Positions 1-7,328 of a DNA stretch of 14,833 bases are shown in pieces. The notes beneath the pieces are model-generated. The model made no database searches, had not been told where the DNA came from, and saw only the letters and a list, made by a program, of their open reading frames with translations. Numbering within the stretch: the stretch's first letter is position 1; every line of letters starts with the position of its first letter. The stretch is taken from contig JAAYII010000225.1 in the NCBI GenBank assembly GCA_012523535.1, positions 1 through 14,833 of the forward strand. Direction: 5' to 3'. Position numbers and translations under genes: made by a program. This DNA comes from Peptococcaceae bacterium (GTDB taxonomy: Bacteria > Bacillota > Desulfitobacteriia > Desulfitobacteriales > Syntrophobotulaceae).

Positions 1-1
1 A

Positions 2-523
2 AACAAAACCCTGGAAAAAGACATTAATCTGGAAATTTCAAAAAGGCTGAAACTATTATTTGAACAGGCAGGTTGCCAGGTTGTAATGCTGCGGGAAGAT
101 GATCGGGATTTTGGAACTTCATCTAAATTATTGCAAAGGAAAAGAGAAGACCTGGCTTACAGAATTCAAAAAGCTATGGAATCGAATGCGGATATTTATC
201 TTAGCATACATGCCAATAGTTTCCCTGATCAGAGGCAATATGGTCCACAGGTGTTTTATCATCCTGAATCTGTTGAGGGAAAAAATCTTGCTGAAAACAT
301 TCAAGCATGCTTAAATAAACTCAGCAGTAAAAAAAGAGTAGCAAAGTCTAATCAGTCTTATTTTATCTTGAAAAATACCAATATGGTGGCAGTAACCATC
401 GAAGTTGGATTTTTGTCCAATCCCGAAGAAGAAAGCAAACTTAACCAACCAAGCTATCAGGAAAAAATGGCTATGGCTATTTTTGAAGGAGTAGGCAATT
501 ACCTGGTCGAGGAAAAACCTTAA
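2..523 (+). CDS. cwlD: N-acetylmuramoyl-L-alanine amidase, CwlD-like (5' end cut by window)
   Basis: This is the C-terminal part of a zinc-dependent amidase_3 enzyme, which cleaves the bond between N-acetylmuramic acid and L-alanine in peptidoglycan. The frame is open from base 2, so the gene starts outside the window and its first zinc-ligand motif is not visible. What is visible: LEKDINLEISKRL near the left edge, a basic RKREDLAYRI stretch, SIHANSFPD carrying a zinc-ligand His, and TIEVGFLSNPEEE carrying the catalytic Glu. The SIHANSFPD block and the spacing resemble CwlD, which in spore formers helps make muramic-delta-lactam in the spore cortex. That makes the host a likely spore former. 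The stop codon lies 5 nt before the next gene, so the two are probably cotranscribed. The family is clear. The CwlD assignment, rather than another amidase_3 paralogue, is an inference. Confidence 0.85.
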   Translation, partial: NKTLEKDINLEISKRLKLLFEQAGCQVVMLREDDRDFGTSSKLLQRKREDLAYRIQKAMESNADIYLSIHANSFPDQRQYGPQVFYHPESVEGKNLAENIQACLNKLSSKKRVAKSNQSYFILKNTNMVAVTIEVGFLSNPEEESKLNQPSYQEKMAMAIFEGVGNYLVEEKP

Positions 524-528
524 AGGTA

Positions 529-1707
529 ATGGTGGCAAAAATGGAAGAGCAAAAAAAATGGCTGATAGAGACTGCAGAAACATTACATAAAAGCGTTTGG
601 GAATTGGCTTGGAAAATCGGACATAACCCGGAGGTAGGATATAAAGAGCACTTTGCGGTTAGTCTCTTAACCGGGTATTTAAAAAGATATGGTTTCCAAG
701 TGGAGAGGCCTTTGGCCGGTATGGAAACCTCTTTTTTGGCCAGATTTAAAGGGAATAAACCGGGCCCCAAAATTGCTTTTTTGGCCGAATACGATGCTCT
801 TCCCGATATAGGACATGGTTGTGGTCACCATTTGATCGGGGCTGCCAGTGTAGGAGCTGCTGTCGTATTAAGCCTATCGACCGATTTGCAGGGTGAGCTT
901 GTGGTAATCGGCAGTCCCGCGGAAGAAACGAGCGGAGCAAAGGTAAGCCTGGTTGAAGCAGGGCTTTTTGACGACATTGACATTGCTATGATGTTTCATC
1001 CTGGAAGCTGCAATGTCCCCGAAATCTCCAGTTTGGCTTTGGATGCTATTGAAGTGGCTTTTTTAGGCAAGGCCGCTCATATGGTCATAGCAAATAATGA
1101 CAGCATTAATGCTTTGGACGCGATGCTTATATTTTTTCAGATGCTTGAAAAACTAAAACGGAAATTAAGTGACATGGAAAGGATTGACGGAATAATAACC
1201 CAGGGTGGAAAATCTCCGAATATCGTTCCTGATTATACTGAAGCCAGGTTTTACCTGAGGGCCGAGAAAAGGGAGAAGTTGGAAGTTATTCGTCAAAAAT
1301 TTTTGGATTGTGCTTATAGAGCGGCTGCAAAAGTTAATGCTCAAATGAAATGGAATTTTTTTGAATGTTCTTATCATGAAATGAGAAGCAATAGAGTTTT
1401 GGCCGATTGCTGCCGAAATAATCTAATCTTGTTGGGCATAAAGGAAATAGAGCCCCCGCAAACCATGTTGGGATCGGTAGATATGGGAAATGTTAGCCAG
1501 GTGGTCCCTGCCATTCATCCATATTTGCGACTAGGGTCGGGATATGAAATACCCCATACCAAAGATTTCGCTGCCGCCGGCTTATCCGAAGAAGGGGAGA
1601 AAGTCTTGCTTTTGGCAGTAAAACTTTTAGCGTTAACGGCTTGGGACGTGATAAGCAATAAAAAACTTCTAGCCGACATACAAAAAGAATTTAAAGCTAA
1701 TTCCTAA
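529..1707 (+). CDS. M20 family metallopeptidase / amidohydrolase (ACY1L2 / AbgB-like)
   Basis: This is a complete co-catalytic metal hydrolase of 392 residues, a usual length for M20D amidohydrolases, which remove acyl or aminoacyl groups from amino acids and small peptides. Motifs in order: AEYDALPDIGHGCGHH (metal-ligand Asp, His and Cys), PAEETSGAK (general-base and ligand glutamates), MMFHPG (ligand His), a dimerisation insert with GKAAHMVIANNDSINALDA, and IPHTKDF near the C-terminus (last His ligand). The substrate cannot be read from the sequence. AbgB-type enzymes act on p-aminobenzoyl-glutamate and ACY1L2-type enzymes on dipeptides. Two starts are possible: ATG 529, with AAAGG only 2 nt upstream, and ATG 541, with GGTGG 5 nt upstream. 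Neither ribosome binding site is convincing, and translational coupling to the preceding amidase stop at 523 may matter. A terminator follows at 1743. Confidence 0.9.
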   Translation: MVAKMEEQKKWLIETAETLHKSVWELAWKIGHNPEVGYKEHFAVSLLTGYLKRYGFQVERPLAGMETSFLARFKGNKPGPKIAFLAEYDALPDIGHGCGHHLIGAASVGAAVVLSLSTDLQGELVVIGSPAEETSGAKVSLVEAGLFDDIDIAMMFHPGSCNVPEISSLALDAIEVAFLGKAAHMVIANNDSINALDAMLIFFQMLEKLKRKLSDMERIDGIITQGGKSPNIVPDYTEARFYLRAEKREKLEVIRQKFLDCAYRAAAKVNAQMKWNFFECSYHEMRSNRVLADCCRNNLILLGIKEIEPPQTMLGSVDMGNVSQVVPAIHPYLRLGSGYEIPHTKDFAAAGLSEEGEKVLLLAVKLLALTAWDVISNKKLLADIQKEFKANS

Positions 1708-1742
1708 GTATTGGCAAAATATTGATGAACTGTGAAATCTGG

Positions 1743-1778
1743 GATATTTGATCTCAAATATCTTTTTTTATTTTTTTT
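1743..1778 (+). terminator. Rho-independent terminator after the M20 gene
   Basis: GATATTTG (1743-1750) pairs perfectly with CAAATATC (1755-1762) around the loop ATCT. A T-rich run, seven T, one A and eight T, follows immediately at 1763-1778. The stem is AT-rich but the T-run is strong. It lies 36 nt after the M20 stop and separates that operon from the chemotaxis gene. Confidence 0.8.
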
Positions 1779-1785
1779 AACTTGT

Positions 1786-1830
1786 TATAATTATAATCAC
1801 TTAAAATTAAAAAACATTGCAAACAGGGGG
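1786..1830 (+). promoter_or_regulatory. Putative promoter -10 elements and ribosome binding site of the MCP gene
   Basis: Two overlapping perfect TATAAT hexamers occur at 1786-1791 and 1792-1797, just after the terminator T-run. No good -35 lies about 17 nt upstream, so the promoter is tentative or may use another sigma factor. The ribosome binding site AGGGGG (1825-1830) is 11 nt before the ATG at 1842. AAGGCGG at 1833-1839 is too close to that ATG to serve. Confidence 0.4.
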
Positions 1831-1841
1831 ATAAGGCGGCA

Positions 1842-3587
1842 ATGAAAAGCAGCTTAAGAATGCAGCTAATAGTATTTTTTGGTCTTTTAATAATAGTAGT
1901 TAGTTTTGCCATCAGTTTTATAGGTTATAACAGGGCGCACGAAGCCATGAATTCCCTGCAAATAAAACTGTTGCATGAAAAACTCAGCGGAGATATTGAA
2001 GCGGCGAATATATATTTGAAACACTATTTCGGAGATTTGACCTTGGAAAACGGTGTTTTGTTAGATGAAAACGGCAGGCCTGTTTCCGGCCGACATGAAA
2101 TGGTTGATGCTATTTTTAACGACTTAGGCAATGTTGCCACCATATTCATTAACAGGGGACATGATTTCGAAAGAATCACCACAAATGTTAAGACAGAAGA
2201 TGGAGAAAGAGCAATTGGTACCTTCCTGGGAAAAGATAGTCCCGCTTTCGCCGAGGTTTCTCAGGGAAAAAGGTATGTAGGAGAGGCAAATATTCTGGGC
2301 AAACCGTATTTGACAGCCTATGATCCGATCTTGGACAGCAATAAACAAGTTATAGGAATATTGTTTATAGGCATATCTCAAGAAGAAGTAATTAATTCAA
2401 TAACTGAGCATACTTCAACTATAAAATATCTGTTTGTTATCATAGCCCTGGTTGCCGTTATTATAGCTTTAGGCTTTACTTACATAATTGGCCGGAAGCT
2501 TACCAAGCCGATAATAACCCTTGCCGGCATTATCAACCGCCTTGCAGAATATGATTTCAGATTTGATGAAAAAAGTGAAGCAATAAAGTATCTGGATAGA
2601 AATGACGAGATAGGAATTATTGCCAAGGCACTGGCTAATATGCAACGGAATGTTATTGCTTTAATAACCAATACTGCCAAATCGGCGGAACAGGTAACCA
2701 GTTCGGCCTTGGATTTTAAAGCTACCGCCCAACAATCGGCGGCAGCCACGGAAGAAGTATCAAGGGCCATTGAGGGAATCGCGAAAGGTGCAGGGGAGCA
2801 GGCTGCGGATACTGAAAAAGGTTCGGTAAAGGCCCATGAGCTCGGAGAAATAGTGGAAAAAAATAAGCAGTATATGCAAGAGTTAAACCGGGCGTCAGAG
2901 CAGGTTATTCATTTAAAGAACGAAGGTTCCAAAATAGTTCAAATCCTACTTGATAAAACATCGGAGACCAATAAGGCGGCGGAAGAAATATTTGAGGCTG
3001 TTCAAGATACAAATAATAGCGCGGGTAAAATAAACATTGCCAGCCGGGCCATACAAAGCATTGCCGATCAAACCAATCTTCTTGCTTTAAATGCAGCCAT
3101 TGAAGCAGCCAGAGCGGGAGAAGCGGGACAGGGTTTTGCCGTTGTGGCGGTTGAAATACGTAAACTGGCCGAACAATCTACGGAATCCGCCAAGGAAATA
3201 GAATCCATAGTTCAAGAACTGCAGACTAAATCGACAAATACAATCAAAACCATGGAGACTGTAAGAGAAATAGTACGGGAACAGGTGGATGCGGTTAATG
3301 AGACGGAAATAAGATTTAGCGGAATTGCCGAAGCGGTAGAAACCACAAAACAGATAATAGAAAAATTAAATGTTTCCGGGCAAGAAATCGAGGCTAAAAA
3401 AAATCAGATATTAAGGTTGCTGGAGAATTTTTCGGCAATAGCCCAGGAAAACGCCGCCTCCACCGAGGAAGTGTCAGCATCGACAGAGGAATTAAACGCT
3501 TCCGTTGCCATGATCTCTGATGCCGCTGAAAACCTTTCCTCTCTCGCTCAACAGCTAAAAGATGAGATAAGTAAGTTCAAAGTCTAA
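1842..3587 (+). CDS. Methyl-accepting chemotaxis protein with single Cache-type sensor
   Basis: This transmembrane chemoreceptor of 581 residues would signal to CheA/CheW. A first membrane helix spans about residues 7-28. The extracellular sensor runs from about 30 to 194 and resembles single Cache type 3 domains, with blocks such as ERITTNVKTEDGERAIGT and a later GKPYLTAYDPI. A second membrane helix covers about 196-217, followed by a HAMP domain to about 272 and a long coiled-coil signalling domain. The conserved hairpin tip (residues about 405-440) contains NLLALNAAIEAARAGEAGQG and FAVVAVEIRKLAEQS. Glu/Gln-rich candidate methylation segments flank it, for example SAAATEEVSRAIEG and its mirror ENAASTEEVSAS. 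There is no C-terminal CheR-tethering pentapeptide; the protein ends EISKFKV. The ligand is unknown; related sensors bind small carboxylates. No other chemotaxis gene is nearby, and terminators separate it from both neighbours. Confidence 0.95.
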   Translation: MKSSLRMQLIVFFGLLIIVVSFAISFIGYNRAHEAMNSLQIKLLHEKLSGDIEAANIYLKHYFGDLTLENGVLLDENGRPVSGRHEMVDAIFNDLGNVATIFINRGHDFERITTNVKTEDGERAIGTFLGKDSPAFAEVSQGKRYVGEANILGKPYLTAYDPILDSNKQVIGILFIGISQEEVINSITEHTSTIKYLFVIIALVAVIIALGFTYIIGRKLTKPIITLAGIINRLAEYDFRFDEKSEAIKYLDRNDEIGIIAKALANMQRNVIALITNTAKSAEQVTSSALDFKATAQQSAAATEEVSRAIEGIAKGAGEQAADTEKGSVKAHELGEIVEKNKQYMQELNRASEQVIHLKNEGSKIVQILLDKTSETNKAAEEIFEAVQDTNNSAGKINIASRAIQSIADQTNLLALNAAIEAARAGEAGQGFAVVAVEIRKLAEQSTESAKEIESIVQELQTKSTNTIKTMETVREIVREQVDAVNETEIRFSGIAEAVETTKQIIEKLNVSGQEIEAKKNQILRLLENFSAIAQENAASTEEVSASTEELNASVAMISDAAENLSSLAQQLKDEISKFKV

Positions 3588-3721
3588 AACCGGAGTTTAT
3601 AAAAGCTTTGAAATAAAGTTTATAAATTAAGTTAATGTTGATTATTATTTCAAATTGCTTTTCACCAATCCGGATAATAAATTGTAATTTAAATATTGAA
3701 AAAGATAACTCCTTTGAAAGG
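3588..3721. other. AT-rich intergenic stretch after the MCP gene, no gene seen
   Basis: This 134-nt stretch lies between the MCP stop and the long hairpin. It contains two copies of AGTTTATAAA about 25 nt apart but no convincing open frame, RNA or promoter. It is probably the untranslated 3' tail of the MCP transcript leading to the hairpin terminator. Confidence 0.4.
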
Positions 3722-3786
3722 ATACCTTCCAAGTAGATAATCTAATCAGTAGAATTAGATTATCTATTTGGAAGGTATTTTTTTTT
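3722..3786 (+). terminator. Very long-stem Rho-independent terminator upstream of the arginine operon
   Basis: The left arm 3722-3746 (starts ATACCTTCCAAG) pairs with the right arm 3754-3778 (ends TTGGAAGGTAT) over 25 bp. The only non-Watson-Crick pair is one G-T wobble. The loop is CAGTAGA, and nine consecutive T follow from 3778. It lies upstream of the argC promoter, so it should end MCP transcription rather than act as an arginine attenuator. Confidence 0.85.
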
Positions 3787-3793
3787 ATGCACA

Positions 3794-3812
3794 TTTCCCT
3801 ATGAGAGGGAAA
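3794..3812 (+). other. Small hairpin between terminator and argC promoter
   Basis: TTTCCCT (3794-3800) pairs with AGGGAAA (3806-3812) over 7 bp around ATGAG. No T-run follows, so it is not an obvious terminator. It lies upstream of the predicted promoter and its role is unknown. Confidence 0.3.
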
Positions 3813-3864
3813 ATCTTTATAAGTAAACATAATGGTTTTAATACAAAAACAATATTAAAAAAGC

Positions 3865-3902
3865 GTTGCATAATTATACGTATACATGTATAATTATTAA
3901 AA
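3865..3902 (+). promoter_or_regulatory. Tandem ARG boxes (predicted ArgR/AhrC operator)
   Basis: Two 18-bp sites match the ArgR core TGNAT-WWWW-ATNCA. Box 1 (3865-3882) has TGCAT-AATT-ATACG, one mismatch in the fixed bases. Box 2 (3885-3902) has TGTAT-AATT-ATTAA, also one mismatch. They are 2 nt apart and 20 bp centre to centre, close to the paired ARG boxes known in bacteria. Together they form a dyad with perfect 10-bp arms, ATAATTATAC (3870-3879) and GTATAATTAT (3888-3897). Box 1 overlaps the -35 and box 2 the -10, which fits repression by arginine-loaded ArgR. The regulator gene is not in the window. Confidence 0.7.
3866..3894 (+). promoter_or_regulatory. Sigma-A-type promoter of the arginine operon
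   Basis: TTGCAT (3866-3871, imperfect -35) and TATAAT (3889-3894, perfect -10) are separated by 17 nt. Transcription would begin near 3901, leaving a leader of about 27 nt before argC. That leader holds the AGGAGG site and is too short for a riboswitch or attenuator. The two ArgR-like boxes cover both hexamers. Confidence 0.7.
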
Positions 3903-3914
3903 CAAAGGTCTGCG

Positions 3915-3920
3915 AGGAGG
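3915..3920 (+). promoter_or_regulatory. Ribosome binding site that sets the GTG start of argC
   Basis: A perfect AGGAGG lies 7 nt before GTG 3928. It supports the GTG as the true start codon of argC. Confidence 0.85.
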
Positions 3921-3927
3921 AAGAATA

Positions 3928-4965
3928 GTGAAAGTTGGAATCCTTGGAGCAACCGGTTATACAGGCCAGGAATTGCTCCGTTTATTAAATAATCATCCCG
4001 AAGCGGAAATAGTTTATCTGGGATCGTCGAGTTCTGCGGGAAAGGACATTGCCGCAGTTTATCCTCATTTAAGCGGATGCGGCTATGTCCTGGAGGATGA
4101 GTGTATCCCCGATTTGGATGTCTTGTTTGTAGCTCTTCCCCACGGGATTGCCGCGGCCAGAGTTGAGCCCCTGCTTAAGAGGGGAATAAAAGTTATTGAT
4201 TTAGGCGCGGACTTTCGCCTAAGGGACAGTTTGGAATATGAAAAGTGGTATAAGGTAAAACATGCCAACCCGGGAATAATTTCAGAAGCGGTATACGGCT
4301 TGCCGGAGCTTTACCGCGACCAGATTTACGGCAAATCCCTGGTTGCTAATCCCGGTTGTTATCCTACTGCTTCTCTTTTGGCTTTAGTCCCGTTATTGGA
4401 GGAAGGATTGCTCCAGAAGCAGACAATCGTAATCGATGCCAAATCCGGAGTATCAGGAGCGGGGAGAGGAGTAAATCAAGCCCTGCACTTCAGTGAAGTT
4501 AACGAAAATTTTAAAGCCTATGGAGTGGCTGAGCACAGACATACACCGGAGATAGAGCAGCAATTAACCTTTGCGGCCAAAAACAAAGTTCATGTCAGTT
4601 TTGTGCCCCATCTGGTGCCCATGACCAGAGGTATATTGGCTACGATCTATGCCCAGGTTGCCGAAGGGCTGGGGACGGAAGGGCAAAAGGAAAAAATTTT
4701 GCGAGAATGTTTGAAAGAAGCTTATCAGCAGGAACAATTTGTACATCTTTTACCAGAAGGGGTATGGCCCCAGACTAAATACTGTTACGGTAGCAATCAT
4801 GCTTTTCTACAATTGAAATATGATGAGCGTACAGGCAGAGTAATTATAGTTTCCGCTATTGACAACCTGGTCAAAGGTGCTTCCGGCCAGGCAGTGCAAA
4901 ATATGAATATTATCATGGGATTGCCCGAAGGCATGGGCCTAGCAGCAAGGGGCATGTGGCCGTAA
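3928..4965 (+). CDS. argC: N-acetyl-gamma-glutamyl-phosphate reductase
   Basis: ArgC reduces N-acetyl-glutamyl-5-phosphate to N-acetylglutamate-5-semialdehyde with NADPH, the third step of ornithine synthesis in the cytoplasm. The 345-residue product has the usual length. The N-terminal nucleotide-binding motif GATGYTG is at residues 7-13. The catalytic cysteine is Cys144 in VANPGCYPT, and the catalytic-domain histidine motif EHRHTPEIEQ spans residues 202-211. The C-terminal block DNLVKGASGQAVQNMN is typical. Translation starts at GTG 3928 behind a perfect AGGAGG. It is the first gene of the operon, directly behind the ArgR-type operator, and is followed after 75 nt by argJ. No lesion is visible. 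Confidence 0.97.
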   Translation: MKVGILGATGYTGQELLRLLNNHPEAEIVYLGSSSSAGKDIAAVYPHLSGCGYVLEDECIPDLDVLFVALPHGIAAARVEPLLKRGIKVIDLGADFRLRDSLEYEKWYKVKHANPGIISEAVYGLPELYRDQIYGKSLVANPGCYPTASLLALVPLLEEGLLQKQTIVIDAKSGVSGAGRGVNQALHFSEVNENFKAYGVAEHRHTPEIEQQLTFAAKNKVHVSFVPHLVPMTRGILATIYAQVAEGLGTEGQKEKILRECLKEAYQQEQFVHLLPEGVWPQTKYCYGSNHAFLQLKYDERTGRVIIVSAIDNLVKGASGQAVQNMNIIMGLPEGMGLAARGMWP

Positions 4966-5040
4966 GCCTTGGTTGTTTATTTTGTTTGGTTGTATCAGTG
5001 CGGATCGTGTTTATAGATCATTTTTTTGGAGGAAAAGTCA

Positions 5041-6311
5041 ATGGAAACGAACGGAGTTCAGTGGAAGGAAATAAGCGGAGGAATATCAGCTCCGGTAGGT
5101 TTTTATGCCAGCGGGGTCAAAGCCGGAGTTAAATACAGGGAAAAATATGATCTGGCTTTGATTTTTTCGGCCACAAAAGCCAACGCCGCCGGCATGTTTA
5201 CCCGCAATGTGGTCAAGGCCCATCCCCTTCTTCTTACCCAAAAGCATTTGCAAAACGGCCAAGCTCAGGCTGTTATTATCAACAGTGGCAATGCCAATGC
5301 CTGTATGGGGGAAAGAGGGGAGCGGGATGCTTGGCAAATGGCTGAGACTACAGCCTTGGAACTGGGGATTAACCTCCAAGATGTCCTTGTAGCTTCTACA
5401 GGTGTCATCGGGCAGCCTATGCCTATGGAAAAAATAGTTCCCGGAATTAAATCAGCTGCGGCGGCGGTCAAATCCCTGCAGCAACAGTGTTCATCGAGCA
5501 TAAATAATCAACGAAATTGCCAAATAAAAGCTTATCAGCCCATCAGGCGGCCCTGGCAATTATGACTACCGATACCAAAGAAAAAGAAGCGTCTTTTGAG
5601 CTGGAATGCGAGGGTGGGACAATTAAGCTGGGCATTATGGCCAAAGGTTCCGGGATGATTCATCCCAATATGGGAACCATGCTTTGTTTTATTACCACCG
5701 ATGCCCAAGTTGAAAGTTCCAGGCTTAAAACATTGCTACAGGAAGCTACGGACGAAAGTTTCAATATGGTCAGTGTTGACGGGGACACCAGCACCAACGA
5801 TATGGTGCTTATGCTGGCCAACGGTTTATCGGGTGTAAGGCCCGAAGGAAAGGACTGGCATGTTTTTTCCCAAATGGTAAAGGAAGCTTGCCGCTCCATG
5901 GCTAAAGCCATTGCCCGGGACGGCGAAGGGGCCAGCAAGTTTTTGGAAGTTAAAGTAACGGGAGCTAAAGATATCTGTTCGGCCCGAATGATTGCCCGCA
6001 GCGTCTGTTCCTCAAATCTGGTAAAGACGGCCATTTACGGACAGGATGCCAATTGGGGCAGAATAGTGGCCGCTGCCGGGTACTCGGGGGCATCTTTTGA
6101 TCCTGAACGAGTGGATGTTTTTCTCAACGGTTTGCAGGTGGCTTCTCAAGGCCGGGGGTTACAATTCTCGGAAGATGAGGCTCTGTTGCGCTTGACTTCC
6201 AAGGATATTTTAATCGAAATAAAACTGGGAGACGGCCGGGGAGAAGCCGTAGCCTGGGGGTGTGATTTAACCCACAGATATATTGATATTAATGCCGATT
6301 ACCGTACATGA
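5041..6311 (+). pseudogene. argJ: Ornithine acetyltransferase ArgJ, reading frame split
   Basis: Intact ArgJ moves the acetyl group from N-acetylornithine to glutamate and cleaves itself into two chains. The start is ATG 5041 with GGAGG (5028-5032) 8 nt upstream; a TTG at 5026 lies before that site and is rejected. Frame one (5041-5565) holds NSGNANAC and STGVIG (oxyanion-hole region). Frame two, open from 5505 to 6311, holds AIMTTDT, KGSGMIHPNMGTML (cleavage before Thr at 5676), VDGDTSTNDM, ANWGRI and the family C-terminus INADYRT. All motifs of a working enzyme are present but in two frames. The change must lie between 5502, where frame two has a stop, and 5565. Simple joining gives about 423 residues against roughly 405 for the family. 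Possible causes are mutation, sequence error or recoding. The downstream half could be restarted at TTG 5517 or ATG 5562, giving a truncated alpha chain. Confidence 0.9.
5470..5565 (+). other. Frame-change zone in argJ with about 19 extra residues
   Basis: Between the block ending VPGI and the block starting IMTTDT, ArgJ proteins normally have about 18 residues. Here there would be 37. Removing 5473-5528 (56 nt) joins VKS-type coding at AAA 5470-5472 to SLSAHQAALA at 5529. That restores both the frame and an 18-residue linker. The extra segment encodes a Gln/Ser/Asn-rich stretch, QQQCSSSINNQ. No perfect flanking duplication longer than 5 bases was found. Confidence 0.6.
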
Positions 6312-6400
6312 AAAGACTTGAGTAAAATTCCTGTGCTTGGAAAAAGCTGTTTAACTTTATTGCCGATTGATATCATATCTGGAAAGGTTGAAGTTAAAAA

Positions 6401-7282
6401 ATGGACAATATTACCAAAGCATATATACTGATTGAAGCTATGCCCTACATCCAGAAATTTTCCGGTTCCACAATCGTAATTAAATATGGCGGCCATGCCA
6501 TGGTGGATAAGGAATTGAAAGAAAAAGTCATATTGGATATTCTGTTGCTCCATTCCGTGGGCATAAGGCCGGTTATTGTGCACGGGGGCGGTCCTGAGAT
6601 CAACTCCATGCTGCAAAGGGTAGGGAAAGAAAGCACTTTTGTCCAAGGTTTAAGAGTTACGGACAAAGAAACCATGGAAATTGCCGCCATGGTCCTCGTG
6701 GGAAAGCTCAATACCGAAATTGTCTCCCTGTTTAATAGGTTTGGCGGAAAAGCCGTGGGCTTAAGCGGACAGGATGCTCAACTTTTCCTCGCGGACAAAA
6801 AGCCGCTGCAATTGGAGAAAAGGGACGGTTCCCTGGAGGAAATCGATTTAGGCTATGTAGGGCAGATTAAAAAAGTAGTTCCCGGGATTATTATCAGCCT
6901 TTTGGATCAAGGATATATCCCGGTAATTTCACCGATTGCGGGCGGCAATGACGGTGAAAGTTATAATGTTAATGCCGATACAGCGGCCGGAATTTTAGCC
7001 GGAGCCCTGAAGGCCGACAAATTATTGCTTTTGACCGATGTCAAAGGGGTGTTGCGGGATATCAACGACCCCGGTTCCTTGATCTCGGTTATAAACAGGA
7101 ATGAAGTCCCATTTTTAATGGAGGCCGGAATTGTACAAGGCGGAATGATACCGAAAGTGGAATGTGCACTTGAAGCCCTGGAACAAGGAACCGGCTCAGT
7201 CCATATCATTGACGGCCGGCAGCCCCATGCTATTCTTTTGGAGCTGTTTACAGACGGGGGCATTGGGACCATGCTCATTTGA
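6401..7282 (+). CDS. argB: Acetylglutamate kinase
   Basis: ArgB phosphorylates N-acetylglutamate with ATP, the second step of arginine synthesis and usually the controlled one when ArgJ recycles the acetyl group. The product has 293 residues. Visible motifs of the amino acid kinase fold are KYGGHAM (Lys28), VIVHGGGPEI (residues about 58-67), GLRVTDKETM, VGLSGQDA, SYNVNADTAAG and GGMIPKVECALEAL (second catalytic Lys). The first 27 residues form an N-terminal helix region with EAMPYIQKFSG, resembling arginine-inhibited kinases such as that of Thermotoga and unlike the short E. coli enzyme. Feedback inhibition by arginine is therefore inferred. The ATG at 6401 is preceded by GGAAAGG at 6381-6387, with a rather long 13-nt spacing. 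The 89 nt before it hold no gene. Confidence 0.97.
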   Translation: MDNITKAYILIEAMPYIQKFSGSTIVIKYGGHAMVDKELKEKVILDILLLHSVGIRPVIVHGGGPEINSMLQRVGKESTFVQGLRVTDKETMEIAAMVLVGKLNTEIVSLFNRFGGKAVGLSGQDAQLFLADKKPLQLEKRDGSLEEIDLGYVGQIKKVVPGIIISLLDQGYIPVISPIAGGNDGESYNVNADTAAGILAGALKADKLLLLTDVKGVLRDINDPGSLISVINRNEVPFLMEAGIVQGGMIPKVECALEALEQGTGSVHIIDGRQPHAILLELFTDGGIGTMLI

Positions 7283-7328
7283 GGTTTGTATGGTATTGAA
7301 TATAAGGAAGAGAAAGGATGATTGGGCG

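Noticed and set aside
3645..3830. Minus-strand 61-codon open frame in the region before argC
   Set aside because: It runs straight through both arms of the 25-bp terminator hairpin and has no recognisable domain or ribosome binding site.
5026..5040. TTG 5026 as the argJ start
   Set aside because: It lies before and into the GGAGG ribosome binding site that serves ATG 5041.
7164..7328. Upstream extension of argD into argB
   Set aside because: It overlaps the end of argB by more than 100 nt and lacks family similarity; ATG 7329 gives the normal ArgD length.
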